DNA from: Roseiarcus sp963794655 | GTDB taxonomy: Bacteria > Pseudomonadota > Alphaproteobacteria > Rhizobiales > Beijerinckiaceae | DNA: 64,000 nt | Reading direction: 5' to 3' | NCBI GenBank assembly: GCA_963794655.1 | Contig: CAWCEV010000006.1 | Coordinates: 1,426,001-1,490,000, forward strand | Shown: one piece after another, positions 8,669-16,952 of the stretch | How the letters are laid out: each line of letters starts with the position of its first letter | How positions within the stretch are numbered: position 1 is the first letter of the stretch | Translations under genes and position numbers: made by a program | Notes under the pieces: model-generated | Database searches by the model: none | Told to the model about the DNA's origin: nothing | Seen by the model: the letters and a program-made list of their open reading frames with translations, nothing else

Positions 8669-9177
8669 TCGCGCAGTTCCGGGGCGCGCCATGGCGCCAG
8701 GCCGCTAACGGCCCTCGCCATCTGCGCTGCGCCCGGCCACGGCCGCAGGAACAGCCGGCTTCCAACGGCGTCCGCGCTTTGTTGGCGCTTCGAGCTGTCG
8801 GCTCCCATCGGCAAAAACCGCATCCCCGAGCACAGGGATCGGTCGCATTGGGAGATCAGCGCGCCGATGAGATCGCTGGCCACACCCTCTCCGTCGACGG
8901 CGCTGGCGATCGCAAAGACGGGAATTTGAAGGAGACGGCCTCGCTGCGGATCATCTGCGATCGAATATATGCAAAGGCCCTTCACATATCCGTGCGCGTC
9001 GCGCGCAACGAGCGCCCGCTCGCTCTCGCGCGCCAACTCACGGGACTGCGGCGGTTGAAACGCCTCGCAGTACGCTCGCCATTCGGGGAGCATGAGGGCG
9101 TAGCCGCAGGCTCTGACCAAGGGATAGGCGAGATCGATCGTTCGCGGCCCGATCGGTTCGATGGAATAGGGGGACAT
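8665..9177 (-). CDS. GNAT-like acetyltransferase fold protein
   Basis: A 170-residue protein with the order of a GNAT fold: an N-terminal IGPRTIDLAYPLVRACG-type helix, a central strand pair (ERALVARDAHGYVKGLCIYSI) and the strand-helix LLQIPVFAIASAVDGEGVASDLIGAL, which resembles an acetyl-CoA-binding beta4-alpha3 element without a classical Q/RxxGxG/A. Convergent with and overlapping the OmpR-type regulator by 4 bp. Specific substrate unknown; it may not be catalytic. Confidence 0.5.
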   Translation of the reverse strand: MSPYSIEPIGPRTIDLAYPLVRACGYALMLPEWRAYCEAFQPPQSRELARESERALVARDAHGYVKGLCIYSIADDPQRGRLLQIPVFAIASAVDGEGVASDLIGALISQCDRSLCSGMRFLPMGADSSKRQQSADAVGSRLFLRPWPGAAQMARAVSGLAPWRAPELRD

Positions 9178-9205
9178 CGTTGTCGCGAGCGCTCGAGGGT
9201 CGCGC

Positions 9206-9349
9206 TCACAAGCGCGTTCGCCGAACCCCGCCGCTTCGCGGCCTCACCAGAACCACCGCTCGCCTCGGTCGAGGCTGGGAGGCGTTCGTGAGAATGAACG
9301 CGATCGGAGCTGCGCAGATCAAAACCAACAGGAGCGAAGACGCAAACAT
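9206..9349 (-). CDS. Small membrane peptide (47 aa), hypothetical
   Basis: Starting at an ATG preceded by GGAG with 7-nt spacing, this short frame encodes MFASSLLLVLICAAPIAFIL followed by a basic tail, i.e. one transmembrane segment with a positively charged C-terminus. It sits alone in the roughly 360-bp gap between the GNAT-like gene and the diguanylate cyclase. The good ribosome-binding site and clean hydrophobic helix are the only support; the rest of the gap shows nothing else I can name. Confidence 0.4.
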   Translation of the reverse strand: MFASSLLLVLICAAPIAFILTNASQPRPRRAVVLVRPRSGGVRRTRL

Positions 9350-9536
9350 CTCATTTCTCCACGACCTTCCCTGCATCATGACGCGAAGCGGCCGAAGCGC
9401 CTTGCGATAAGTCAACGCTTACAAAGGAAGGTGGAGTCGGCAAGAAAGCCCAGCAGCGCCCGCCCGCGGACGCGCGAATAGGCGCCTGTGGAGCGTGGCG
9501 ACAAAAGGTCGAGCGGCGCTTATCCGCGATGCGCCC

Positions 9537-10859
9537 TCAGGCGGCTCGGCGGCGCCTTGGCTCGATGGAGCCGACCATCGCCTCGAAGGCGCTCGGCTCG
9601 TCGGCCGCCCTGCGCAGCACCTCCTCGAGAGCAGCGCGGCCGGCGGCGTCATTTTCAGCCGCCGCGAAGCAAGCCACGCCGCCGCGGCCGCTGGCCTTGG
9701 CGCGGTAGAGCGCGGCGTCGGCCATGCGCACGAGCTCGTCCGGCTCGGCGACGGAAGCGGGAAAGAGCGCGAAGCCGCAGGCGCCAGTCAACGCAATGTC
9801 GTGCCCGTCAACCGCGAACGGCGCGGTGAAGATCTGCTGGATTTCGTCTCCGAGCGCAATCGCCTCCTCGTGGGCGCCGATCCCGTCGCAAAGGATGGCG
9901 AATTCATCGCCGCCCATCCTGGCCGCCGAGCCTCGACCCGCAAGCGCCCCGGCGAGGCGACCGGCGACCTGTCTGAGGATGTCGTCTCCTGCGGCATGTC
10001 CATGATTGTCGTTGATCGGCTTGAAGCCGTCGAGGTCGATGAGGCCGACGGCGAACGGCCGCGCGTTTGCGGCGCAGGTTGCGATGCGCTCGGCGAGCTC
10101 GCCCTGAAAGCAGCGTCGGTTGGGAAGCCCGGTCAGATCGTCGGTCAGCGCGATGGCCATGGCTGCCTGCCGTGCGTCCTCGGCGGCGCGCTGCCTTTCG
10201 GCCATGACGAAACGCGAGCCGACGATCTCGGCGAACATGCGATAGTTCTCACCGAGCATGCGGATGACGAAGCAGGCCGCGACGGTCATGAGCGCCGCCA
10301 GCCAGAAGGTGAGATCCGCCCCGCGGGTCACGAACGCGACAACGAGCGGCGCGGTCGCGGCGGCGACGACGACGCCCGCGACGCCGCCGAGAGCGCTGAG
10401 ACAAAACGCGCATGCGGCGGCGGCGATCCAGACGGCGACCTGCGCCAGCGCGAACTCGACCAGGTTGCTCTCGGCCGTCGAAGCCGCCGCCATCATGGCG
10501 AGCGCGAACGCCAGCGCCGGTCCGAGGACGTTCGCGCCCATGACCCCGCGCCGAAGGACATCGACCGTCGCGCGCTCTACCGATTCGCGCGCTTTGAGCC
10601 AGGACATGAGGCGCAGCGTCGAAGCCGCGAGCAGAGCTGCAGGGAGAAGAACACCAGCGATCAGCGACGCCGGCGCGGTTGCGCAGTAAATCGCCGCCGT
10701 CGCAAGGATGATGACGCCATGGACATAGGGTCCGAGCCGCGCGAGCGAACGATACTGCTCGCGCAACAGGACCAACTCGAACCCGGCCTCGCATGTTTCG
10801 CCCGGCGGCGTTTCGCCGCGGGATCCGAATCCATCAGGCAAGAGATCGCAATCGGACAT
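9537..10859 (-). CDS. Membrane-bound GGDEF diguanylate cyclase
   Basis: About 440 residues from the Met of MSDCDLL (an in-frame start at 10934 would add 25 Arg/Ser-rich residues). The N-terminal half has five to six hydrophobic segments, then a short helix leads into a GGDEF domain (TDDLTGLPNRRCF ... ARMGGDEFAILCDG), so synthesis of c-di-GMP at the inner membrane is predicted. The residues where an RxxD inhibitory site would sit read RGSA, so product inhibition is probably lost. After GGDEF the chain continues with LEEVLRRA...FEAMVGSIEPR, which looks like the linker to an EAL domain that is absent. Confidence 0.88.
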   Translation of the reverse strand: MSDCDLLPDGFGSRGETPPGETCEAGFELVLLREQYRSLARLGPYVHGVIILATAAIYCATAPASLIAGVLLPAALLAASTLRLMSWLKARESVERATVDVLRRGVMGANVLGPALAFALAMMAAASTAESNLVEFALAQVAVWIAAAACAFCLSALGGVAGVVVAAATAPLVVAFVTRGADLTFWLAALMTVAACFVIRMLGENYRMFAEIVGSRFVMAERQRAAEDARQAAMAIALTDDLTGLPNRRCFQGELAERIATCAANARPFAVGLIDLDGFKPINDNHGHAAGDDILRQVAGRLAGALAGRGSAARMGGDEFAILCDGIGAHEEAIALGDEIQQIFTAPFAVDGHDIALTGACGFALFPASVAEPDELVRMADAALYRAKASGRGGVACFAAAENDAAGRAALEEVLRRAADEPSAFEAMVGSIEPRRRRAA

Positions 10860-11052
10860 TCGCGTCAGCCCCGCCGCCGGCGACGACCTTCCTGAACGGA
10901 AGGACATCGGGCGCAAGGGAAAGGCTAGCGCCACAGGTCCGTTCGATGAGTTAATTCGATGCTCGAAACTTGGGGGTTCCGTAACGGTAGTAAAACATGC
11001 CTTTACGGCAAGGATAAAGTTTGATCGCCAAAAAGGGGGGGCGTGAGGCGGA

Positions 11053-11838
11053 TCAGGCCGCAGCCTTGACGGCCACGATGAAGAGCCGCGGGTAGGCGAA
11101 CAGCGTGCGGCCGTCCGGCTGCGCGGGATAGGCCTCTTTCAGGCCCTTGCGATAGCGGGAAAGAAACTCACAGCGTTCGTCGTCGTCGAGCCGCTCGAGA
11201 AACGGCTGGAGTGTCGAGCCGGCGAACCAGTCGGCGATGCTCTGCGGCCCCTCGAGCGGATGGACATAGGTCGTCGTCCAGATGTCGACCCGCGAGGCCT
11301 GCGGGCGAAGCCAGTCGTAATAATCCTCGTAGCCGGCGATGAGCGGCTGGGTCTTGGCGATCGGCACCAGGCGCGACGACCACGGCCCTTCGGCCGCGAC
11401 CATGCGCATCAGCGCATGCGAGGATTCGCGCGCCGTGTTCGGCATCTGCGCGGCAAGCACCCCGCCGGGCGCAAGATAGGACATGAGGCGCGGAAAGAGA
11501 CGCTCGTGTTCAGGCAGGAACTGGAGCGCCGCGTTGGCGAAGATGAGGTCGGGCCGCGCGTCGTCGCCCGGCGCCCAGCGGGCGATGTCCTCCTTGACGA
11601 ATTCGGCCTTGGGCGAGCGGACCCTCGCATGCGCCAGCATCGCGTCGGAGGTGTCGAGGCCGATCGTCCGCGCGTCGGGGAAGCGGCGAAGCAGGAGTTC
11701 CGCGCTGTTGCCCGGACCGCAGCCCAGATCATAGACGAGCCTGGCCGCGGCGAGCGGAACCTCCGCGAGGAGATCGCGCGCGGCGCGCATCCGCTCGGCC
11801 TCGAACTTGGTGTAGAGGATCGGGTTCCAGTCGCTCAT
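11053..11838 (-). CDS. tam: Trans-aconitate 2-methyltransferase
   Basis: 261 residues from the Met of MSDWNPILYTKFEAERMRAA, the conserved Tam opening. It has the SAM-binding motif LVYDLGCGPGNSAELL, acidic LDTSDAML and post-motif EDIARW, with the family's C-terminal half (YYDWLRP, WTTTYVHPLEG). The enzyme methylates trans-aconitate, an inhibitor of aconitase, in the cytosol. It lies 76 bp downstream of the YeeE/YedE pair on the same strand but probably forms its own unit. Confidence 0.9.
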   Translation of the reverse strand: MSDWNPILYTKFEAERMRAARDLLAEVPLAAARLVYDLGCGPGNSAELLLRRFPDARTIGLDTSDAMLAHARVRSPKAEFVKEDIARWAPGDDARPDLIFANAALQFLPEHERLFPRLMSYLAPGGVLAAQMPNTARESSHALMRMVAAEGPWSSRLVPIAKTQPLIAGYEDYYDWLRPQASRVDIWTTTYVHPLEGPQSIADWFAGSTLQPFLERLDDDERCEFLSRYRKGLKEAYPAQPDGRTLFAYPRLFIVAVKAAA

Positions 11839-11914
11839 CGGTAGGTTTCCGGGCCGGGCGCGCCGAGGCGGCCGGACTTGCATCGTCGGGAATATGGAAG
11901 GTGAAGCCGGCGGA

Positions 11915-12364
11915 TCAACCGTCGAGCGAGGCTTCCGCGTAAGCCGCCGGTGAGGGCAGGGCGGCGAGAAGCCGGTAAAGCCCCATGCCGGCGATCATGG
12001 AGAGGACGAACAGCGCGGCTCGCGGGTCGAGAAAGCCGAGGTTCGCGATCGCCGGGCCCGGACAGAGCCCGACCAGTCCCCAGCCAGCGCCGAAGAGGGC
12101 CGATCCGCCGATCAGCCGGGCGTCGATCGTTTTTGTGGGCGGCAGGTCGATCGGCTCGCCCGCAAGGGTCGTGCGCCGCCGGGCGGCGATGCGGAAGGCG
12201 GCGAAGGCGACCACGACCGCGCCGCCCATGACGAAGGCGAGCGAGGGATCCCAGGCGCCCGCGAGGTCGAGGAACGCGAGCACTTTGCTCGGGTAGATCA
12301 TGCCCGAGACGCAAAGGCCAATCCCGAACAGGAGTCCGGCCAGGATGGGCGAAAGGCGGGTCAT
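11915..12364 (-). CDS. YeeE/YedE-family membrane protein, C-terminal half type (DUF6691-like)
   Basis: 149 residues from the ATG at 12364 (MTRLSPILAGLLFGIGLCVSG). It has four hydrophobic segments and the signature GLCPGPAIANLG, containing the conserved Cys of the YeeE/YedE sulfur-transport family. Together with the gene immediately upstream (10 bp apart) it forms a split version of the fused YeeE channel, which imports thiosulfate or related sulfur species. Fourth gene of the YeiH-led operon. Confidence 0.85.
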   Translation of the reverse strand: MTRLSPILAGLLFGIGLCVSGMIYPSKVLAFLDLAGAWDPSLAFVMGGAVVVAFAAFRIAARRRTTLAGEPIDLPPTKTIDARLIGGSALFGAGWGLVGLCPGPAIANLGFLDPRAALFVLSMIAGMGLYRLLAALPSPAAYAEASLDG

Positions 12365-12374
12365 CGATCGGGCC

Positions 12375-12806
12375 TCAGGCGAGGACATGGCGGACGATGA
12401 AGACGGTGAGGAAGCCCGCGGCCATGAAGGTTGCGGTCGACGCGATCGAGCGCGGCGACAATCGCGCGAGGCCGCAGACGCCGTGACCGCTGGTGCAGCC
12501 GGCGCCGAGGCGGGTCCCGAAGCCGACCAGGAGACCGCCGGCGACGAGCGTCGCAACGTCCGTTTCGATCGCGGGCGGCGCGATATGGATGAGAGCCCGC
12601 GCGATCAAGGGCGCGGCGATGAGGCCGGCGAGCAGGGCCGCGCGCCAGACCCAGTCTCCCGCGCGCGGGGGAACGAGACCGCCGAGAATGCCCGCGGCGC
12701 CGAGGACGCGGCCCTCGACGAGAATGAGCCACGCCGCCGCAAGACCGATCAGAACGCCGCCGGCCAGCGCCGAGCCGGGGGTGAAATGGGTCCAGTCGAT
12801 GGTCAT
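12375..12806 (-). CDS. YeeE/YedE-family membrane protein, N-terminal half type
   Basis: 143 residues with four to five hydrophobic segments and the motif GAGCTSGHGVCGLARLS, the conserved Cys-containing signature of the first half of YeeE/YedE (thiosulfate/sulfur transporter) proteins. The two half-genes are adjacent and in the same order as the domains of the fused protein, so they should assemble into one transporter. Sulfur handling is inferred from the family and from the co-transcribed YeiH homologue. Confidence 0.87.
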   Translation of the reverse strand: MTIDWTHFTPGSALAGGVLIGLAAAWLILVEGRVLGAAGILGGLVPPRAGDWVWRAALLAGLIAAPLIARALIHIAPPAIETDVATLVAGGLLVGFGTRLGAGCTSGHGVCGLARLSPRSIASTATFMAAGFLTVFIVRHVLA

Positions 12807-12851
12807 GGGCCGGTTCCTTGGCGCCCGGACGCAGCCAAGCGCTTGCTCACT

Positions 12852-13001
12852 CTAGGTGAGCGGGACGATGCGATTGAGCAGGATGAGAAGCACGAGCAGG
12901 GCGATCCCGGCGCCGAGGCTCCAGCCGATCAGTTTCTTTTCGATCGGCAGCAGCGGTTCGACCGGGGCCTTCAGCTCATCGCGCAGATCGGGCGTCGCCA
13001 T
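12852..13001 (-). CDS. Small single-pass membrane protein in the YeiH operon
   Basis: 49 residues from the ATG at 12999-13001 (MATPDLRDELKAP). A soluble N-terminus is followed by one strong transmembrane segment (IGWSLGAGIALLVLLILL) and a short tail. It begins 10 bp after the stop of the YeiH-family gene and is clearly in its operon. It could be a small subunit of the exporter. I know no name for it. Confidence 0.6.
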   Translation of the reverse strand: MATPDLRDELKAPVEPLLPIEKKLIGWSLGAGIALLVLLILLNRIVPLT

Positions 13002-13011
13002 TGGATGACCT

Positions 13012-14484
13012 TTACGATGCGAGCGGCGGCTTGACCCCGGCGAAGAACAGCCAGGAAATGACGAAGCCGACCCAGATGACGAAGCCGAACAGCGACACGA
13101 GATAGACCGCCGCAAGTTTGCCCAAGCCGTCCTGCCACAGCCGGCGAAAGTCGGACAACACGCCGATCGAGAAGAAGGTCAGCACGAAAAAGATCACGCG
13201 CAGCACATTGGCTTCGCCGACTGCCGCGGCGAGCTTGCCCGAGGTTCCGGCGTCGGTTCCGAGCGCAAACGCCAGAGCGATCAGGAAGGTCGCGACGAAA
13301 CCGAGGATGAACTTCGGGAACCGCTCCCAGATCTCAGCGAGCTTGGCCCTCTGCGCGCCGGGACGCGGATTGACGTGATTGGTCCAGATATAGGCGAGGA
13401 TGAAGGCCCAGACGCCGATGAACACGTCGATGAACACTTTCACCGTCGCCGTCACCGACAACATCCAGCCGGGCTGATAGTTGATCCCCTCGGCCGCCGC
13501 CTTCGCCTGGATCAGCGATTGCGTGATGCCGCCCGCCGCCACCGCCGCGCCGTCCGTCTTGACCGCGAGGCCCATCCAGGCGGCCGCAACCAGCGGCTCA
13601 TGGGCCATGAAGGTCTGGGCGATGACCGGCAGGATCAGGACTTCGACCACCGCGAAGATCACCACCAGCGAGGACACCAGCACCGGCACTTGCGGCCGCG
13701 CCCGGATCGCCCCGCCGGTCGCGATGGCCGCCGCGACGCCGCAGATCGAAACCCCCGAAGCGAGCGGCGCCGACCATTCGCGGCTGAAGCCAAAGCCTTT
13801 GCGGGCGATGAGATACACGACCGGCCAATAGATGAGATAAGCCTCGACGATCGCGGCGAGGCCGCGCAGCATCAGTGACGACGCGAGCGTGAGCTTGCCC
13901 GCGACGGTGACGGCGATGAAGGCGCCGAGGATGACGATCGCGATCTTGATATAGAGCTCGGGGCGGATCGCGCTCCTCAGCCATTCCGCGAACGCCGGGA
14001 AAAAATTGGCGATGACGAGGCCGGCGATCAGCGCGACGATGAAGCCGCCCTCGCTGGTCAGTTTCAGCGACCACGAGACGCCGAACTTCGCCTGATCGGC
14101 CGGGGTGACGGCGGCGAAATGGGCCCAGGACCCGAGAAACCAGGCGCCATAGGCAATCGCGAAGGCGACCGTGAACCGAACCAGGAACCGGCCCACGTCG
14201 TCGCCGAGGGCGTAAGCGGCGGCGGAGAGAACGGCGGCGAGCGCGACATAGGTGAGGACGAGCGCGCCAACGCCGCCGAGTCCGGCATAGGCTTTCGACG
14301 CCGTGCCGAGCGCGGCTGAGGGATCGGTCCAGACCGAGGTGGTTGCGAGCCAGCCGAGCGCGTCGGCGCCGGACAGCGAAACCAGCGCAAGGGCGAACAC
14401 GCCCAATCCGATGATGAGGGCCAGCGTGTCTTCGCTGTGCTGGGCGCGTTCGGTCGCCTGAACCGGGATGGCTGCCTCAGAAAT
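13012..14484 (-). CDS. YeiH-family (UPF0324) putative sulfate/sulfur-anion exporter
   Basis: A polytopic membrane protein of about 490 residues with a dozen hydrophobic segments and the conserved core SGVSICGVAAAIATGGAIRA, diagnostic of the YeiH/putative sulfate exporter family. The longest frame with a standard start begins at a TTG (14406), but this removes the conserved-looking SEDTLALIIGLGVFALAL region. I place the start at an ATT (14482-14484), which has GGAG eight bases upstream; no ATG, GTG or TTG exists in frame before it. First gene of an operon with a small membrane protein and the split YeeE/YedE pair. Confidence 0.8.
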   Translation of the reverse strand: MSEAAIPVQATERAQHSEDTLALIIGLGVFALALVSLSGADALGWLATTSVWTDPSAALGTASKAYAGLGGVGALVLTYVALAAVLSAAAYALGDDVGRFLVRFTVAFAIAYGAWFLGSWAHFAAVTPADQAKFGVSWSLKLTSEGGFIVALIAGLVIANFFPAFAEWLRSAIRPELYIKIAIVILGAFIAVTVAGKLTLASSLMLRGLAAIVEAYLIYWPVVYLIARKGFGFSREWSAPLASGVSICGVAAAIATGGAIRARPQVPVLVSSLVVIFAVVEVLILPVIAQTFMAHEPLVAAAWMGLAVKTDGAAVAAGGITQSLIQAKAAAEGINYQPGWMLSVTATVKVFIDVFIGVWAFILAYIWTNHVNPRPGAQRAKLAEIWERFPKFILGFVATFLIALAFALGTDAGTSGKLAAAVGEANVLRVIFFVLTFFSIGVLSDFRRLWQDGLGKLAAVYLVSLFGFVIWVGFVISWLFFAGVKPPLAS

Positions 14485-14508
14485 GGCCCTAACTCCAGGA
14501 ATACTTTG

Positions 14509-14526
14509 GGTATAGTGATGTATACC
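14509..14526. promoter_or_regulatory. Palindromic operator-like site in front of the YeiH operon
   Basis: GGTATA-GTGATG-TATACC: perfect 6-bp arms with a 6-bp centre. It lies at the expected transcription start, just downstream of the candidate promoter, where a repressor would block initiation. A second, overlapping ATAC-N5-GTAT repeat spans 14501-14513. An ArsR-type sulfide/persulfide regulator (BigR/SqrR class) would be a reasonable partner, but no such gene is in the window. Confidence 0.5.
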
Positions 14527-14527
14527 A

Positions 14528-14556
14528 AATTTATAGACTTAATTAAAATCAGTCAA
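14528..14556 (-). promoter_or_regulatory. Candidate promoter of the YeiH/YedE operon
   Basis: On the minus strand TTGACT (14551-14556), a 17-bp spacer and TAAATT (14528-14533). It is an AT-rich island in GC-rich DNA and sits directly upstream of the palindrome and of the proposed ATT start. A TATAAA hexamer at 15-bp spacing overlaps the -10. Confidence 0.45.
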
Positions 14557-14748
14557 GCAGCGCGCCAAGCTCCGGAAATGCGCGCCGATCGCCGTTCGCC
14601 GATTTGGGCGCGTCGGCGGAAACGCATCAAGATTTGCTCAACGGCGCCGCGCAGTTTTCACTGATTCCCTTACCGGGTCGGTCAAAAGTTGAGAGTACGA
14701 CTTGCCTTCGCTCGCGGGGGCTCAAGCGCGAGCTTTGGAAAGTCGACA

Positions 14749-15219
14749 ATGAAACTCCGACACGCGTCCCATGCCAGCCCGTCCGCGTATCCGCCGCGCC
14801 CTCCCGGCGCCGAGGGCGGAGGCGCGATCGCTTGCGCCGCGGCCGCGCCGCTGATCGTGCTCGCGCTCGCGGTCGCGGCCGACCACGCCCATGTCGCGCG
14901 ATTCCGGACCCAGGTTCAGCTGGCGGCCGAGGCCGCCTCGCTCGCCGCGGCGGCGGCGATGGCGCGGCAGCCGGAGAGCGCGGGCGAGGGCGCCCGCCTC
15001 GCTCTTGCGGCGTTCGCCCGCAACGCCCCCAAGGGCGCGATCGGAAGGCCGTCCGTCGCGGTGACAACCCTCGACGCGACCGTGACCGCGACCGTCGCTT
15101 ACGAAGGGGTCACGCCGAGCAATTTCGGCTCGGCGTTCGGCTACGCCGCGATCCACGTCAGCGCGTCTGCGACCTCGCACGCGCTCGTCGCCGATTCGGA
15201 AGCCCGCGGCACGCCCTGA
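14749..15219 (+). CDS. TadG/TadE-like pilus-assembly or exported protein
   Basis: 156 residues from the ATG at 14749, with GGAAAG seven bases upstream. After a basic, Pro-rich N-terminus there is a hydrophobic segment (ACAAAAPLIVLALAVAADHAH) followed by an amphipathic Ala-rich helix (QVQLAAEAASLAAAAAMA). This matches the N-terminal anchor plus helix of TadE/TadG proteins of the Flp pilus machinery. No other tad genes are nearby, so it is an isolated member. Confidence 0.6.
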   Translation: MKLRHASHASPSAYPPRPPGAEGGGAIACAAAAPLIVLALAVAADHAHVARFRTQVQLAAEAASLAAAAAMARQPESAGEGARLALAAFARNAPKGAIGRPSVAVTTLDATVTATVAYEGVTPSNFGSAFGYAAIHVSASATSHALVADSEARGTP

Positions 15220-15237
15220 CCTTGCGGGGCGCTTTTT
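15212..15237 (+). terminator. Rho-independent terminator candidate
   Basis: CGCCC, 10-nt loop, GGGCG, then CTTTTT. The stem overlaps the stop codon of the TadG-like gene, so it would end that transcript. Confidence 0.45.
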
Positions 15238-15313
15238 GCGTCTCGCACTGACGGCGAGTCCGCTATAGTTCGCATCAGGGCCGGCGGGCCGGCGGCGAGC
15301 AGGGCGAAGCGCG

Positions 15314-15730
15314 ATGACCGGCCACATCGATCCGACCAAAGAGAGTTTCGCGGCCTTTCGCGCCGACGACCGTCCCGGCCCCATCCATATGCTGAACCTC
15401 GTCCGGCTGCGCGCCCGCGCCGCCTATCCGGACGGGCGCGAGGCAACCGGGGCCGAGGCCTACGCGGCATACGGGCGCGAGAGCCAACCGGTCTTTTCCC
15501 GTCTCGGGGGCAAGATCGTCTGGCGCGGCCGGTTCGAGCTCATGCTGATCGGGCCGGCGGAAGAACGCTGGGATCTCGCCTTCATCGCCGAATATCCGGA
15601 CGTCGCCGCCTTCGTCGCCATGATCCGCGATCCCGTCTATCGCGAGGCGGTTAAGCACCGGCAGGCGGCGGTCGAGGATTCGCGCCTGATCCGCCTCAAG
15701 CCCGGCGCGGCGGGGGTGGGATTCGGCTAA
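15314..15730 (+). CDS. DUF1330 family protein
   Basis: 138 residues starting MTGHIDPTKESFAAFRADD. The core PIHMLNLVRLR, the middle FSRLGGKIVWRG and the end FIAEYPDVAAFVAMIRDPVYREAVKHRQAA match the DUF1330 dimeric alpha/beta-barrel fold. Function in this family is unproven. It appears monocistronic. Confidence 0.8.
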   Translation: MTGHIDPTKESFAAFRADDRPGPIHMLNLVRLRARAAYPDGREATGAEAYAAYGRESQPVFSRLGGKIVWRGRFELMLIGPAEERWDLAFIAEYPDVAAFVAMIRDPVYREAVKHRQAAVEDSRLIRLKPGAAGVGFG

Positions 15731-15944
15731 GGCGCGTCCCGCGAGCAGGTGCATCGGAGCGCCGAGACGTTCGACGCCATCGCTCGCCCACATTCAGCGA
15801 TCCTCCCGACGAGCGCCAGCGGCCGGTCATCCCGAATATCTCGGGTTTTCGCGTGTTTACCTCAACCCGACGAAGCAGCCTTTCGCAGGAACGAGTATGG
15901 TGGGCCGGCGCGAAATCGTTGGACGCTACCCTTGGAGGGGCGCC

Positions 15945-16412
15945 ATGCATAGCCTTGGGTTTATTCGCCGCGTGACGATTGCGGCATGGAGCGCGCTTGC
16001 GCTTCTCGTTGCGGTCGCCGGTCAAAACGCTCTCGCGCAATCGGGCCTTCCGATCCGCAATATTCAGGTTGATGTCGCGCCTCTGCGCGCAAGCGCCGGC
16101 GATCCGACAGCGTCCTGGGTGCAGGAGAGATTTCCGGATGAACTTGCCAAAGCTCTGGCGGGCCGCATGTCGCCCCAAGGCGGCACGCTGGTCGTGCGCA
16201 TAGACTATCTCACTCTGGGGCCACTCAAGGACAGCAGAGCCTGGGACAATATCAGCGGCGTCGCGATGCTTGGCGGCGTACAACGGCCGGTCAGGGCGAC
16301 CTCACGCTACTGGGCTTCGGCGATCGATCAAACGATGTTCGAGCAATCCAATCGCCGACGGGTGATGGAAGCCGTGCAAGCGCTCGCCTATTGGCTCGCA
16401 AGAGACCTCTGA
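15945..16412 (+). CDS. Secreted hypothetical protein, intact copy of a local duplication
   Basis: 155 residues from the ATG at 15945. Residues 1-32 form a signal peptide ending QNALAQ. The mature part (IRNIQVDVAPLRASAG ... VVRIDYLTLGPL ... YWLARDL) resembles small alpha/beta periplasmic or lipoprotein domains, but I do not recognise a family. The last 340 bp are repeated at 16949-17308, after an EVE-domain gene. The repeat and the odd local gene content suggest an accessory, recently rearranged area. Confidence 0.6.
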   Translation: MHSLGFIRRVTIAAWSALALLVAVAGQNALAQSGLPIRNIQVDVAPLRASAGDPTASWVQERFPDELAKALAGRMSPQGGTLVVRIDYLTLGPLKDSRAWDNISGVAMLGGVQRPVRATSRYWASAIDQTMFEQSNRRRVMEAVQALAYWLARDL

Positions 16413-16424
16413 ATCTCCTGGCCT
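16069..16424 (+). repeat. Direct repeat copy 1 (part of the intact secreted-protein gene)
   Basis: This segment matches 16949-17304 at a constant offset of 880 bp with only scattered substitutions and no indels that I can see. It covers most of the mature coding region and stop of the secreted hypothetical protein. Confidence 0.85.
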
Positions 16425-16505
16425 TTGCATGGACCGAACAGCCTTCACGGGAATTGCGGCAACTCCTTACTCAATCCCCAATGATCCCTCGAGGAGTCTT
16501 GAACG

Positions 16506-16952
16506 ATGACGTTCTGGATGGGTGTCGCGTCAGCGCAGCATGCTCGAGGGGGCCGCGACGGCGGCTTCGCACAGCTTGGGCACGGCAAGCATATCGCCGT
16601 GAAGGCTCTCAAGAAGGGTGACTGGATCGTTTACTACTCCCCGCGCGAAGGCTTAGGGGAAGGCAAGCCGGTGCAGGCGTTCACGACCATCGGCCGTGTG
16701 ACGTCGGACGCTCCTTATCGCGCCGAACAGGCGATGAACTTCAATCCGTATCGCGTCGATGTGGACTACCTGAAGGGCGCCAAGCCTGCTCCGATTACGC
16801 CGCTTCTGCACGAACTCCGACTGACCTGCGATCACGGCGCCGACTGGGGCATCGTCATGCGCGGGCCGAAGCGCAAGCTTGACGAAAAAGACATGCGGAG
16901 GATCGCAGAAGCAATGGGGGTTCTGGCCGAGTTTGAGAATTCAAGCGGCTGA
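16506..16952 (+). CDS. EVE domain protein (UPF0310)
   Basis: 148 residues opening MTFWMGVASAQHARGG, with LKKGDWIVYYSPRE, QAFTTIGRV, FNPYRVDVDYL and the C-terminal DMRRIAEAMGV, the complete pattern of the UPF0310 branch of the EVE (PUA-like) fold. EVE domains bind modified bases in DNA or RNA and are often linked to defence or RNA metabolism; the role here is unknown. It sits between the two copies of a 340-bp duplication, and its stop codon lies within the first bases of the second copy. Confidence 0.82.
   Translation: MTFWMGVASAQHARGGRDGGFAQLGHGKHIAVKALKKGDWIVYYSPREGLGEGKPVQAFTTIGRVTSDAPYRAEQAMNFNPYRVDVDYLKGAKPAPITPLLHELRLTCDHGADWGIVMRGPKRKLDEKDMRRIAEAMGVLAEFENSSG

Noticed and set aside
14064..14528. 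Alternative minus-strand frame starting at a TTG upstream of the YeiH-family gene
   Set aside because: Its product is Pro/Ser/Arg-rich and unlike a transporter; the in-frame ATT start explains the conserved N-terminus better.
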